The notes: generated by a model not told the origin, from the letters alone. Shown: positions 1-9,374, counted from the first letter of the stretch. The stretch is 64,000 bases of DNA from Planctomycetota bacterium (GCA_029259595.1 JAJDEW010000073.1:1-64000), one strand, 5' to 3'. Translations and numbers: made by a program.

Positions 1-419
1 GACAGGACCTGGTTCAGGTTGCGGACGAAGAGCGGCGAGAGCGCGCACACCACGGTCGTCGCGAACGCGATCCGCCCGCCGTGTACGCGCCGCACCGCGA
101 ACGCGAGCGCCGCCAGGCTCGCCGTCGCTTGGCCCAGCACGAAGACGTTCAGCGCCCAGGCGTTGGCGAGGCCGTCCTTCGCGAAGGGTAATATAAGAAA
201 AGCGAAGCCCGGTGGACGCAGGAAGAACGGGCGCTCGAGATAGACGTAGCCACGACCCTCCACCAGCGCCTCGCCCGTCAAGAGGTAGAGCGCGCTGTCC
301 CACTCGGGGAGCCAGACGTCCTCCGTGTTCGTCGCGAGCTGCCAGACCGACCAGGCCGCGAGGAAGAGGGCCGTCGCGACGAGGGCGCGCAGCTTCGATC
401 GCCGTGAAACGTGCGGCAT
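1..419 (-). CDS. GT-C family membrane glycosyltransferase, N-terminal part (cut by window edge)
   Basis: Reads leftward from the ATG at 417-419 and stays open to the window edge, so only about 139 codons are visible and the C terminus is missing. A basic N terminus is followed by a hydrophobic segment (aa ~11-28) and then by WDSALYLLTGEALVEGRGY (aa ~40-58). This resembles the first extracytoplasmic loop of ArnT/PMT-type transferases, whose acidic residue (here D41) helps hold a polyprenyl-phosphate sugar donor; further hydrophobic stretches follow. Proteins of this fold move sugars onto lipid or protein on the outer face of the membrane. The start is supported by a TAGACT box 8 nt upstream. 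It is divergent from the sulfatase-like gene at 765. The fold call is fairly safe; donor and acceptor are unknown. Confidence 0.7.
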   Translation of the reverse strand, partial: MPHVSRRSKLRALVATALFLAAWSVWQLATNTEDVWLPEWDSALYLLTGEALVEGRGYVYLERPFFLRPPGFAFLILPFAKDGLANAWALNVFVLGQATASLAALAFAVRRVHGGRIAFATTVVCALSPLFVRNLNQVL

Positions 420-764
420 GGGGCGGGAGTCTACCAGTCCTGCGAAGCGGTGCTCCGGCCGCGGAGGCGGCAACCCTCGGGCTCTCCCGCGGTCCGGCGC
501 ATGCGTCGAGGCCTCGGCCGGCCCCCCAAGCGCCCGCTTGATCGTCGTTCGGCGCCAAGACGACGTCCTCCACCGCGGCGCGGCACCCGCAAGTCTCGCC
601 GCATCCACCGCTTCTCCTGCGCTTGCGTCGTCTCACCCGAGCGGATGGCGCCGCCCTGGCAGACGAGGCCCTTTTTCAACGGACTTCCGGCCCCTTGCTA
701 GACTGGGGCACCCCTGTGCCCCGAGCGCTTTTCCCCGCGCTCTTCACCCCCCGTACCCCGATTC
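420..764. other. divergent intergenic region with promoter boxes and a hairpin
   Basis: No gene seen. It separates the leftward glycosyltransferase from the rightward sulfatase-like gene. A TAGACT box on the plus strand (699-704) is followed directly by a perfect inverted repeat: GGGGCAC (705-711), a 4-nt loop, GTGCCCC (716-722). This would form a hairpin in the leader of the 765 gene, about 42 nt before its start codon. Confidence 0.4.
428..433 (-). promoter_or_regulatory. -10-like box TAGACT, probable leaderless promoter
   Basis: TAGACT on the minus strand lies 8 nt before the ATG at 419, too close to leave room for a ribosome binding site. The same spacing recurs at several other genes in this window. 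No clear -35 element is visible. Confidence 0.4.
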
Positions 765-2117
765 TTGAACAGGACCGCGACCCTGGTCGTCGCGGGCTTC
801 CTCCTCGTCAACGCTTGCGGAGGAGGCTCCGAGCGACCCAAGAAGAACTTGGTGCTCGTCACCATGGACACGACGCGGTCGGATTTCATGTCCTTCCTCG
901 GCGCGGACGCTCGCATCACGCCGAATCTCGATGCCCTGGCCGAGCGCTCGGTCGTCTTCACCAACGCGCGTAGCGAGACGAACGTCACGAACCCCTCGCA
1001 CCTGACGATTCACTCGGGCCTACCCGCGATCCGTCACGGCGTGCTGGACAACATGAAGCAGATCCCGGCCGGGATCGACACGTTGGCGAGCGCGCTGCAC
1101 CGCCTCGGTTATCGCACCGCGGCCTTCGTGTCGGCGCGCAACCTGGGGCACCTGATCGGTTGGCCGGACTTCGACACGTTCCCGGAGGTGGACTCGCGGC
1201 TTTCGGCAACCGAGGTGACGAACGCCGCCGTGGCCTGGTTGGACGCGCACGGCGAGGGCCCGTTCTTCCTGTGGGTGCACTACTACGATCCGCACACCGA
1301 ATACGACCCGCCGTACGAGATTCAGAAGGAGTTCTATCCCGGCGACCCGACGGCGGGCGACGGTCCGCCGCTGGCCGCGCATCCGTACTTTGGCGTCGGC
1401 CATGGCGTGCGGCTCGCGAAGTGGCTCGGGAACACGCGTGATCCCGCCTTTCCGCGCGCGCTGTACGCCGGCGAGATCCACTACGTCGACCAGCAACTCG
1501 GTCGTCTCCTCGGCCGTCTCGAACGCGCGCCGAGAGCGGGCAACACGACGATCGTCGTGACGGCCGACCACGGTGAAAGTCTCGACGAGCACGGGATCTT
1601 CTACGCCCACCGCGGTCTGTACGAGCCGCAGCTGCGCATTCCCCTGCTGATTCACGACCCGGACGTGTCCGGGGGTCGACGCGACGAGGACGTCTCGACG
1701 ATGGACGTGGTTCCGACGCTGGCCGAGCTCTTGGGCTTTCGCATGGAGCACGAGCCGCCCGGACTCTCGCTCGTTCCCCTGCTCCACGGCGAGCGGACGA
1801 CCGCCTTTGCCGACCGTGACGTCCACGTCTATCAGAACGCCAGCAACCACGCGGTCGCGGTGCGGCGCGGATCATGGAAGCTGATCCTCGGCATCAGCGA
1901 CGACCACTACCTGCTCTCGCGTCCGCCGCAGCTCTTTGACCTCGCGAGCGACCCCGGTGAGACCATCAACATCGCGCCGTTGCAGCCCGAGTTGATCGAG
2001 GAGCTGCGCGCCATCGCCGGGCCCTGGCTGCGCTACGGCGCGGTCGAAGGCGAGGGCGAGCACCTCTCCGAGCAGGACTGGCAGCAGCTGCGGGCGCTGG
2101 GCTACGCGGACTTCTGA
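765..2117 (+). CDS. sulfatase-family lipoprotein with Thr in place of the formylglycine Cys
   Basis: 450 aa from a TTG codon; no other in-frame start precedes the signal sequence. The N terminus is a lipoprotein-type signal ending ...LVNAC (Cys 18). The alkaline phosphatase/sulfatase fold (PF00884) is shown by a metal-binding Asp in MDTTRSD (D35), WVHYYDPHTEY, and ADHGESLDEHG. At the nucleophile position, where sulfatases have C/S-x-P-S-R, this protein has T75-N-P-S-H, so it cannot be a formylglycine sulfatase in the usual sense. Thr nucleophiles occur in the same superfamily in phosphotransferases and phosphodiesterases. The substrate is unknown; an anionic surface glycan or lipid is a guess. 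The gene is convergent with the fused sigma gene, the stops being 13 nt apart. Confidence 0.85.
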   Translation: MNRTATLVVAGFLLVNACGGGSERPKKNLVLVTMDTTRSDFMSFLGADARITPNLDALAERSVVFTNARSETNVTNPSHLTIHSGLPAIRHGVLDNMKQIPAGIDTLASALHRLGYRTAAFVSARNLGHLIGWPDFDTFPEVDSRLSATEVTNAAVAWLDAHGEGPFFLWVHYYDPHTEYDPPYEIQKEFYPGDPTAGDGPPLAAHPYFGVGHGVRLAKWLGNTRDPAFPRALYAGEIHYVDQQLGRLLGRLERAPRAGNTTIVVTADHGESLDEHGIFYAHRGLYEPQLRIPLLIHDPDVSGGRRDEDVSTMDVVPTLAELLGFRMEHEPPGLSLVPLLHGERTTAFADRDVHVYQNASNHAVAVRRGSWKLILGISDDHYLLSRPPQLFDLASDPGETINIAPLQPELIEELRAIAGPWLRYGAVEGEGEHLSEQDWQQLRALGYADF

Positions 2118-2130
2118 AGCGCGGCTCGTC

Positions 2131-5100
2131 TCACCTCGCGACCGTGATCCGTCGACCAGCGACCGGTAGGTCGAGCACGTCACGTAGGGTCTCGCGACCC
2201 GCTTCGTCGAACACGCGCAGCTCGTAGGTCGCGTCGGGAGCGAGCTCGACGGCGACCGGGGCGGCGTGGAGCAGCGCCCCGGAGCGCAGGAGCCAGCCGT
2301 CGGTCGTGCGCACCTCGAACGAGCAGGCCCCGCCCGGGCCCTCGGCGCGCAGGGTCAGCAGGGCGGACGGCACGAGCTCGAAGACCGCGTCGATCTCCTT
2401 CGACTCGAGGTCGTCCGGAGCGAGTCGCAGCACGTGCCCGACCGTTTCGGTGAAGCGAGGCTCGAGCGCGCGCAGCCAGATGCCGTCGGCGGGCAGGCCG
2501 GCGAGCTCGAAGGAGCCGTCCTCGACACCGGCGCTCGTCGAATGCTCCGGATCCGAAACCGGCGTCCAGGCGACGTAGGCCTCCGGGACCGGCTCGCCCG
2601 CGCGCAGAACGCGGCCGCGGAGCGTTCGCTCGGGCGCGAGCACGAGGTCGCCGAGATCGTTGGGCCCCGGCGCGAGGTCGAGCTCGCGCTTCAGCGTCCC
2701 GTACCCGTCGGCCTCGAGCTCGAGCAGCACGCGGCCGGGCAGGTGGTGGTGCGCGAGCCGCCGGTCGAGGTCGCCGAAGCCGAACGATGTCCTCCAGGAC
2801 GGATAGCGGAAGGTCACGCGGCCCTCCGTCAAGGTCGTTCCCGCGGCGTTCGTCGGGCGGAAGGACAGCCGCGCCATGCGCGCCGAGAGCAGCTCCGGAT
2901 CCAGCGTGAACGTCAGCTCGTTGCGCGAACCCAGGGCTTGCTTCGCCAACACGTGGTCGTTCGCGACGAGCGCGATCCACACGTCGCCGGCCTCGCTCAG
3001 CTCGAGCCACCCGACGTCGGCCGGCTCGAGCTTGCCGAAGCCGCCGCGCTCCGGCCAAAGCGTGGCGGGCAGCGCGAACTCCCGCGGAGCCAGGCGCTCG
3101 CCGGGTTCATGCGTGAACGCGAGCGGACGGAAGGCGCGGAAGAGGCCATCGGGTCGGAAGTCGCTCAGCGGGCGGCCGTCCGGCGTGAGCGCCGTGATGC
3201 GGACGACGCGACCGACCCCGAGCGTGGGCGCGAGCGGCAGGAAGCGATCCTGCGGTTCGACCTCGAGGCGCCGGCTCCACGAGAGGTGGCCCTTGCCATG
3301 GGCTCGAACCCACCACGGTCCCGGCGTCAAGCCGGCCAGCGCGAACTCCGTCGCACCGTCCTCCAGCCGCGTCCAGAGCTTCGTGCCGTCGGCGTCGACC
3401 GCGGTCACATAGACGGGCGTGTCCAGAGCGGTGCCCGGCGCATCCGGGTGGCGTTCGAGCGAACCGTGCAGGACGCGCACGACTCCGGCATTCGCGGCAG
3501 CTGCGCGCGCCGAGCCTCCGCGCGCGGTCGCTTCCAACGCGACGAACGCCTCCGTCCCCCCGATCGCGACGTTCTCCTCCCGCAGGAGGCGCTCCCCCTC
3601 GCTCCAGCGCACCGTGTAGGTGCCCGGCAAGAGCCGGATGGAGCGCCGCTCGCCGCCCGTGAGGACCTCGACGAAGAAGGGGCCATCGGAATCGAGCAGT
3701 GTGACGCGTACGTGGCGACCGTCGGAGGCTCCGGCCAGGACGGTGCGCGTGCCGCGCGCCAGCACGAGCTCGTGGGGCGAGCTTGCGCCGGCGTCGAGGC
3801 GAACGGGATTGACGGCGAACTCGGTGAAGCGGAGCCAAAGCTCTCCGGTCCGTGGTGCATCGACGGCGAAGTGTCCGTTCGCATCGGTCGCATGCAACGT
3901 CCCGGGCGCGTGGCGCAGCGGGACCGTCGCGTCGCGCGCGGCGACCAGCGTGAACGCCGTCGCGAGCGGCCGACCGTCCGGTCCCACGACCGAACCTGCA
4001 AGGCGCGCGGTCTTCGTGAGCTCGATCGTGTGAACAACCTCCGGGCCGAGCTCGAGCACGAGGTCGCGCGTCGCGTAACCCAAAGCCTCGGCGAGCACGT
4101 GCGCCGGCCCCGGAGCGAAGGACGCGGGCCGCCCGTCCGAGCGCTGGATGCGGTCCGTTCCCCAGGCGTCGACGACGCGCAGGGAGCCGGTCGCGAGCGG
4201 TCGGCCCGTGTCCGCATCGACCAAGCGCAGCGAGCTCGTCACTTGACCGGAGGTGATCGCATCGGGATCCAGCGCGAAGACGACCTCGTCGCCGTCGGAC
4301 TCGACCCAGCGCGTGGCGACGAGCTCGCGTCCGAGTGCGAGGCTGACGAACCAGGGCGGGGGGCCACCGAGCAACAGGCGGCCGCGCGCCGTTCCGCGCG
4401 GTTCCCAACCGAGGCTCAGGCCGTAGCCGTCTTCCGCCCTGCCCGCGAGCTCGGGCAGCCGACTCTCCGGTCGCGTCGCCGTCGCGATCGGCACGGGAAA
4501 GCGCGCGACCTGGCGCTCGGTGCGATCGCCGAGGAGCACGTCGCTTTCTTCTCCGCCCAGCTCGAGCCCGAGCGGCGTCCCGTCGGGCAGCGTGATGCGC
4601 ACGTCGAGGCCCCAGGCCGCGCCCAGGACGAAGTCGCGCCGCAGGGGATCGCTACCGGAAACCTCCAACTCGTCCTGGAGGGGTTCGGAATCCTCCGCCG
4701 CGACGCGCACCGCCCAGACGCCGGGGGCGAGGCCGGCCGTCGCCCAGGCGCCGGAGGGTGTGACGCGCACCGTGTGTTCGCGGCCGGCGTTCTCGAAGGT
4801 GACCGTGGCGGCGCGCGGCGCTCCACCCCGCACGTCCTTCACCGTGCCATAAAGCACGGCTGACGCCGCCGCGCTCGCGCCGCCTCCCTGCTCCTTCCGT
4901 GCGCCGCTCGCACGGCCGCTCGTCGAGTCGGACAACACGGCCATCGGAACGTCCTGCCGCGGCGGACGGGAGGGCGGCAGGGAGAGTTCGGCGTGTGCAG
5001 CGAGCGCGGGCGAAGGCAGCGGCGGGTCGTCCGTGCTGCGCGCCCAACCGACGAACAGTCCCACCGCACCCGCGGTCACGACGACGGCGGCGGCCAGGAC

Positions 5101-5682
5101 ACCGACCGAGAGCCCGCCCGCGAAGACCGCTGTCGTGCGCGGCACGGGCCGGGCCAAGGCGACGAGCGCAGGCAACGCGCTGCGGTCCTGCGCTTCGTCC
5201 TCGAACAGGCGCTCCCGCAAGCGCTCGAGGGCGCGCTGCAGGCGAGTGCGCCCCGTCGAGCCCGGCAGGCCGTGGCGAAGACAGGCATTCTCGATCGACA
5301 GCCCCTCGAAGAAGTGAGCGAGCACGATGCCCCGGTAGACGTCCGGCAGCTCGAGCACATGGCCGATCAAGCGACGTTGGATCTCGGCGCGCGCCGTGAG
5401 TTCGTCGGTGGCCGCCGTCTCTTCGGCGCCAGAACGACGTCGTTCGCGCGTGCGGCGCGCGCTCTGCGTGCGGAGCTCGCGTCGGTTCAGATTGCGCACG
5501 ATCCCGGCGAGCCAGGCCTTCGGATCGCGCGGGGTCTGACGGGCTCGAAGGACGGCCACCCAGGCGTCCTGGCTCAGGTCGTCGGCCTGCGTGAGGTCTC
5601 CGACCAAGCGCCGCGCGAGATCCCGGACCCAATCGGTATCGGTGAGGAGGCTTTCGACCGTCAGCGAATTCGGGTGTTTCAT
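2131..5682 (-). CDS. ECF sigma factor fused to a transmembrane helix and carboxypeptidase-regulatory-like domains
   Basis: 1183 aa from the ATG at 5680-5682; the frame is open further upstream, but the sigma domain begins right after this Met. Sigma region 2 is at aa ~14-72 (DDLSQDAW, then DPKAWLAGIVRNLNRREL). Region 4 is at ~101-158, ending in an RTRLQRALERLRERL helix. After a short juxtamembrane stretch comes one strong hydrophobic helix (~186-212). The remaining ~970 residues would be extracytoplasmic and contain repeated beta-sandwich modules of the CarboxypepD_reg type (for example LAGSVVGPDGRPLATA, LRGRVLRAGEPVPEAYV). This looks like a sensor and sigma factor on one chain. It is last in a leftward run with two sulfatase-like lipoproteins and a PH-domain protein, 88 nt after the latter. 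How a membrane-tethered sigma factor would reach DNA is not evident from sequence. Confidence 0.85.
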   Translation of the reverse strand: MKHPNSLTVESLLTDTDWVRDLARRLVGDLTQADDLSQDAWVAVLRARQTPRDPKAWLAGIVRNLNRRELRTQSARRTRERRRSGAEETAATDELTARAEIQRRLIGHVLELPDVYRGIVLAHFFEGLSIENACLRHGLPGSTGRTRLQRALERLRERLFEDEAQDRSALPALVALARPVPRTTAVFAGGLSVGVLAAAVVVTAGAVGLFVGWARSTDDPPLPSPALAAHAELSLPPSRPPRQDVPMAVLSDSTSGRASGARKEQGGGASAAASAVLYGTVKDVRGGAPRAATVTFENAGREHTVRVTPSGAWATAGLAPGVWAVRVAAEDSEPLQDELEVSGSDPLRRDFVLGAAWGLDVRITLPDGTPLGLELGGEESDVLLGDRTERQVARFPVPIATATRPESRLPELAGRAEDGYGLSLGWEPRGTARGRLLLGGPPPWFVSLALGRELVATRWVESDGDEVVFALDPDAITSGQVTSSLRLVDADTGRPLATGSLRVVDAWGTDRIQRSDGRPASFAPGPAHVLAEALGYATRDLVLELGPEVVHTIELTKTARLAGSVVGPDGRPLATAFTLVAARDATVPLRHAPGTLHATDANGHFAVDAPRTGELWLRFTEFAVNPVRLDAGASSPHELVLARGTRTVLAGASDGRHVRVTLLDSDGPFFVEVLTGGERRSIRLLPGTYTVRWSEGERLLREENVAIGGTEAFVALEATARGGSARAAAANAGVVRVLHGSLERHPDAPGTALDTPVYVTAVDADGTKLWTRLEDGATEFALAGLTPGPWWVRAHGKGHLSWSRRLEVEPQDRFLPLAPTLGVGRVVRITALTPDGRPLSDFRPDGLFRAFRPLAFTHEPGERLAPREFALPATLWPERGGFGKLEPADVGWLELSEAGDVWIALVANDHVLAKQALGSRNELTFTLDPELLSARMARLSFRPTNAAGTTLTEGRVTFRYPSWRTSFGFGDLDRRLAHHHLPGRVLLELEADGYGTLKRELDLAPGPNDLGDLVLAPERTLRGRVLRAGEPVPEAYVAWTPVSDPEHSTSAGVEDGSFELAGLPADGIWLRALEPRFTETVGHVLRLAPDDLESKEIDAVFELVPSALLTLRAEGPGGACSFEVRTTDGWLLRSGALLHAAPVAVELAPDATYELRVFDEAGRETLRDVLDLPVAGRRITVAR

Positions 5683-5770
5683 GACACGGGGTGCCACCCG
5701 CTCGCGCCATCGTCCCACCCGAAGGCGATTTCGTCGCCGGTTCCCCGCGTGAGCAGGAGCGTCGAGCCGA

Positions 5771-6337
5771 TCAGCCCTTCTTCTTCGCCAGCAGCACCTC
5801 GATGCGCTGGAGACCGTCGCGGATCTGGACCAGGACGTCGTGCACGTGGGCGTCGGCGGCAGTCGCGGTCGCGGGGACGACCGTCGCGACCTGGCCGCTA
5901 CGCAGGTTGTCGATGATGCGCTCGCGCTGCTCGATGATCTTGTCCCGGAAGCCGGGCGCATCGACCACGCCGACGAGGGTCGCGTCGCCGACGCCCTGGG
6001 CGGCGCTCTGGCCGGCGGTCTCGATCACGAGCGAAGACAGGCCGAGCTTGCGCAGGATCGGGCCTTCCTTCATGCCGACGTCCTGGATCTTGTCGAGCGG
6101 GATGTGTTTCTCGACCCGGAACCAGAGGCCGCGGCGAATGTTGAGCGAGCGCTCGGTCAGCTCGCACTCGAGGCGTTCGTACTGACGCTGGTGGATGCCC
6201 CAGCCGAAGAAGAGCCAGAACGGGACGAGGGGGAGGCCGATGATGGAAACGGCCAACGCGAACAGCGTCGAGAGCATCCAGTACTTGGCGATGAGCGGGT
6301 CGAATTCCGCGCGGGCGAGGATCGTTTCTGTGCGCAT
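5771..6337 (-). CDS. PH-domain (bPH2/YdbS-like) membrane protein
   Basis: 188 aa. The N-terminal half has a hydrophobic hairpin (aa ~22-47, including LPLVPFWLFFGWG), followed by a bacterial PH-like domain of the DUF304/YdbS type: ECELTERSLNIRRGLWFRVE, then KHIPLDKIQDVGMKEGP. The strand pattern and the IPLDKIQDV motif are typical of that family. A coiled-coil-like tail (aa ~140-185) ends in lysines. It starts 17 nt after the preceding sulfatase-like gene and precedes the fused sigma gene, so the four are probably co-transcribed. Such proteins are usually membrane-associated scaffolds; the role here is unknown. Confidence 0.8.
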   Translation of the reverse strand: MRTETILARAEFDPLIAKYWMLSTLFALAVSIIGLPLVPFWLFFGWGIHQRQYERLECELTERSLNIRRGLWFRVEKHIPLDKIQDVGMKEGPILRKLGLSSLVIETAGQSAAQGVGDATLVGVVDAPGFRDKIIEQRERIIDNLRSGQVATVVPATATAADAHVHDVLVQIRDGLQRIEVLLAKKKG

Positions 6338-6354
6338 GTCGAAGGTCTCTCGTG

Positions 6355-7731
6355 TCAGTAGCCCAAAGCGCGGATGCGGTCCAGAGCCTCCGCGTCGTCG
6401 GTCTCGATCGTGTCGGTGTCGTTCGCTCCTGAGCGGGCGCGACGGAGGGCGTTCGCGAGCACCGTGCGCAGGACGCTGATCCGCTCGGTCTCGCGCGCTG
6501 CCAGGTTCTCGGTCTCATGGGGGTCCGCGTCGAGGTCGTAGAGCTCCTCGGCGCCGTCGTTCTGGCGTACGAGGTACTTCCAACGCTCGGTGCGCAGGCC
6601 GAGGAACTTCACCGGATAGCGGTCGGAATTCTCGATCAGGATCGGCGCGCGCTCGACCGGCAGCTGGAAGACGTCGTGCCCGCGCCCCGGCGGTGCGCCG
6701 AGCCCGGGGACGAAGCGCTCCAAGGTCGGAAGCACGTCGAGATGGCTGACGAGCGCGTCGATCGTGCGACCGCGGGTCTGGCCCGGTTCCTTGACGACGA
6801 ACGGGACGTGCAGCGTGGCCTGATAGGGGAACCAGCCGTGCGCGAACCAGAGCTCGTGCTCGCCCAGGCTCTCGCCGTGGTCGGCCGTGAACAGGACCAA
6901 GCTCGGCTCGAAGACGCCCCGCGCGCGGAGCGCGTCCACGACCTCGCCGAAGGCCGCATCGACGAGCCGGATCTCGGCGTCATAGCGCGCGACGAAGACG
7001 CTCCTTCTGTCCTCGGCGCCGAGCTGTTGGTACAGCGGGATCGCTCCCAAGAGCTTGTTGCCCGAACCCCTGCGTGCCTTCTCTTCGGGCGTGCGTTCGG
7101 CGTCGAGCGAGACGCGCGTCGGGTCGCGACCCAGGTCGTCCGCCAGGAACGTGTCGAGCTGGGCCTGCACCGTCGTGGGCGGTTCGTAGGGGCCGTGCGG
7201 GTCGAGATAATGGATCCAGACGAAGGTCGGCGTGTCCCAGTCGGCCGCGGACCACTCCCGGAACGCGTCGGTGACGTCGCGGACGACGTCGCCTTGTTCG
7301 AAGAAGCGGTAGGTCCCGAAGCCGCGCGCAAAGCCGGCCGCGGGGCGCAGGACCGGATTCGACACGAAGGCCGCCGTCCGGTAGCCGAGCGCGCGGAAGC
7401 GCTCCGCGACGAGGGGTACGGCGGCGGGGATCGTCGTGAAGTTGAAGCGCACGCCGTGCTCCTGCGCGCCGAGCCCGGTGAAGATCGTCGTCATCGACGG
7501 ACAGGTCTTCGGCACGGTCGCCGTGGCGCGCGTGAAGCGCGTAGCACTCCTCGCGAAGGCGTCGAGGGCCGGCGAGGTCGCGCGCGGATAGCCGTTCATC
7601 GACAGGTGGTCCGCGCGCAGCGTGTCGACGGTGATCAGGACGACGTGGGGGTGCTCACTCGCTCCGCCACACGCCGACGTCGCGAGGGCGAGGGCCAGGC
7701 ACCGGATCCCGCCGCGCTTGGAGCGCTTCAC
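6355..7731 (-). CDS. sulfatase-family lipoprotein, Thr-type active site
   Basis: 458 aa from a GTG whose last two bases form the upstream gene's TGA stop (GTGA overlap), which decides the start over a longer open frame. The signal peptide ends ...LATSAC (Cys 21), a lipoprotein-type site. Fold motifs: ITVDTLRADHLS (metal Asp), WIHYLDPHGPYEPP, FTADHGESLGEHE. The nucleophile motif is T76-C-P-S-M instead of C-x-P-S-R; the Cys is one place off register, so a formylglycine enzyme is unlikely. It is translationally coupled to a paralogue at 7728-9059 and only distantly like it, which suggests two activities on one surface polymer or lipid. Confidence 0.85.
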   Translation of the reverse strand: MKRSKRGGIRCLALALATSACGGASEHPHVVLITVDTLRADHLSMNGYPRATSPALDAFARSATRFTRATATVPKTCPSMTTIFTGLGAQEHGVRFNFTTIPAAVPLVAERFRALGYRTAAFVSNPVLRPAAGFARGFGTYRFFEQGDVVRDVTDAFREWSAADWDTPTFVWIHYLDPHGPYEPPTTVQAQLDTFLADDLGRDPTRVSLDAERTPEEKARRGSGNKLLGAIPLYQQLGAEDRRSVFVARYDAEIRLVDAAFGEVVDALRARGVFEPSLVLFTADHGESLGEHELWFAHGWFPYQATLHVPFVVKEPGQTRGRTIDALVSHLDVLPTLERFVPGLGAPPGRGHDVFQLPVERAPILIENSDRYPVKFLGLRTERWKYLVRQNDGAEELYDLDADPHETENLAARETERISVLRTVLANALRRARSGANDTDTIETDDAEALDRIRALGY

Positions 7732-9059
7732 CGGGCGTACCCGAGGGCCCTCAGCTTGTCCCACAGCTCGGGGTCCCCGGGTTCGAACACGTCCTGCGCG
7801 CCGAGCTCGCGTTCGAAGCCCGTGAAGAGGGCGCGCAGCGTGTCCGCCTCCTCGTCCTCGAAGGGCGTGCGGTCGAAGAGCCGCAGCGCATCGGAGTTGC
7901 CGGTGATGCAGAGTTCGCCGGAGGCGATGAAGAAGCTCGTGTCCGGGACGCGTCGAACGCTGCCGTCGGTCCGCGGCTCGTCGTAGGGGGTGACGAACGT
8001 ACGTCGCATCCCGAAGACGGGGCCCGCTTCGAAGGCACCGCAGACGTCGCGGCCGGAGGACGACGGCTCGGACGGCAGTCCGCCCAGGGCGAGCAGGGTC
8101 GCGAAGACGTCGGTCGAGCCGACGTGCGCGTCGATCGTCCCCTTGGGCGAGCGCGGTGACACCAGGAAGCCGGGCACGCGGATTTGTTCGGGCAAGAGGC
8201 GCTTGCCGTGGCCCAGCGAACCGTCCTCGCCGAAGCTCTCGCCGTGATCCGAGACGACGAACACGTGTGTCTCGGTCGTGCGTGCGTCGCGCTCCAGGCG
8301 TTCGAACAGGCGCCCGAGCTCGGTGTCGAGCAGCGCGACGTCGGCGTCATAGCGCTCGCGCGCGCGCGCCACGAGCGCGGCGGCGTCCCCGCCCTTGGCG
8401 ATCTCGACCAGCGCGCGCCCGGGCGTCGCCGTGCGCGGATCGTCGGTCGCCTCACCATAGGGCGCGTGCGGGTCGAAGTAGTGGAACCACAAGAACTGCG
8501 TTTCACCGCCGAGGCCACCGAGCATCTCGAGCGCCTTGTCGGTGACGTGTCGTGCGGGGGAGTGGAAGGCGGTGCCGTCGAGTTCGAGCCCGCTCCACTT
8601 CTTGACGTCGCCCTCGACGAAGGCGTCATCGAACACGTCGAAGCCCTGGTCGAAGCCGAACGTGCGATGCACGGGAAACGAGGCGACGACGGCGCCGGTC
8701 GCGTAGCCGGCTGCGCCGAAGCGTTCCGCCAACGTTTCGAAGTCGGGGCGCAAGAGCGTGCCGTTGCGCGGGACTCCGTGCCGCCAGGGGGGGAGTCCGG
8801 TGAAGAGGCTCGCGTGCGTGGGCTGCGTGCTGGACGAGGCCGACCAGAAGTTCGCGAAGACGCGCCCCGACGCGGCCCAGGCGTGGGTGGCCGGCATGCG
8901 CGCGGCGTCCTCGAAGACGTCGGCTCGCAGCGTATCGAGCGTGACGAGCACGATCCGGCGCGCGGGCGGCGGGTCGGACGAGCAGCTGGAAACCAGGAGC
9001 GCCCCGAAGGCGAGCACGGTCGCGAGCAAGCTGGCGAAGGGAAGGTTGGGGCGACGCAT
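7728..9059 (-). CDS. sulfatase-family lipoprotein, Thr-type active site
   Basis: 443 aa, first gene of the leftward operon 9059-2131. The signal peptide ends LLVSSC (Cys 26), a good lipobox. PF00884 motifs: [23 protein letters not shown] and [12 protein letters not shown]. The nucleophile position reads T78-Q-P-T-H, followed by [13 protein letters not shown]. It is therefore the third sulfatase-family protein in the first 9 kb lacking the Cys/Ser that becomes formylglycine. The protein is probably anchored in a membrane facing the periplasm. The substrate is unknown. Confidence 0.85.
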   Translation of the reverse strand: MRRPNLPFASLLATVLAFGALLVSSCSSDPPPARRIVLVTLDTLRADVFEDAARMPATHAWAASGRVFANFWSASSSTQPTHASLFTGLPPWRHGVPRNGTLLRPDFETLAERFGAAGYATGAVVASFPVHRTFGFDQGFDVFDDAFVEGDVKKWSGLELDGTAFHSPARHVTDKALEMLGGLGGETQFLWFHYFDPHAPYGEATDDPRTATPGRALVEIAKGGDAAALVARARERYDADVALLDTELGRLFERLERDARTTETHVFVVSDHGESFGEDGSLGHGKRLLPEQIRVPGFLVSPRSPKGTIDAHVGSTDVFATLLALGGLPSEPSSSGRDVCGAFEAGPVFGMRRTFVTPYDEPRTDGSVRRVPDTSFFIASGELCITGNSDALRLFDRTPFEDEEADTLRALFTGFERELGAQDVFEPGDPELWDKLRALGYAR

Positions 9060-9374
9060 GGGGCCGGGGTCGGGCCCAAGCTTCCTCGAAGCCCCGTCAC
9101 GCCGTCAAGCGCAGGCGGCCCGGGGCCCCGGCGCGGGCGGAGGGTGAGGGCGTTTCGCTCGACTTTTTTCCCCGATTGGCGTCGAATCGCCAGCCCCTTG
9201 TCCGTCGTCCGCAACAAGGCCGGCCGTGCCGGACCGCGCAGCTCGAAACGGCTGCCCCCGAACCACCCACGACACCCAAGAGCCCGTTCAAGCCGTCGAC
9301 CGGTGCCGCGACGACCAAGGCACCGGAGGGCTTGTCCCACGGATTCCCAGAACGGAAACGCAAGGACCGAACGA
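9060..9374. other. divergent intergenic region without a gene
   Basis: Separates the leftward sulfatase operon from the rightward YCII/ECF42 pair and must hold promoters for both. A short inverted repeat, TGGCG-TCGAAT-CGCCA, lies near 9177-9192 just after a T-run. No coding region of convincing composition is seen. Confidence 0.4.

Noticed and set aside
2266-4863. 865-codon open frame on the plus strand opposite the fused sigma gene; similar long antisense frames at 12328-15699 and 43293-46655
   Set aside because: High GC at the third codon position makes stops rare on the opposite strand. The translations are Arg/Glu/Gln-rich without any family motif, while the genes on the other strand are clearly recognisable.
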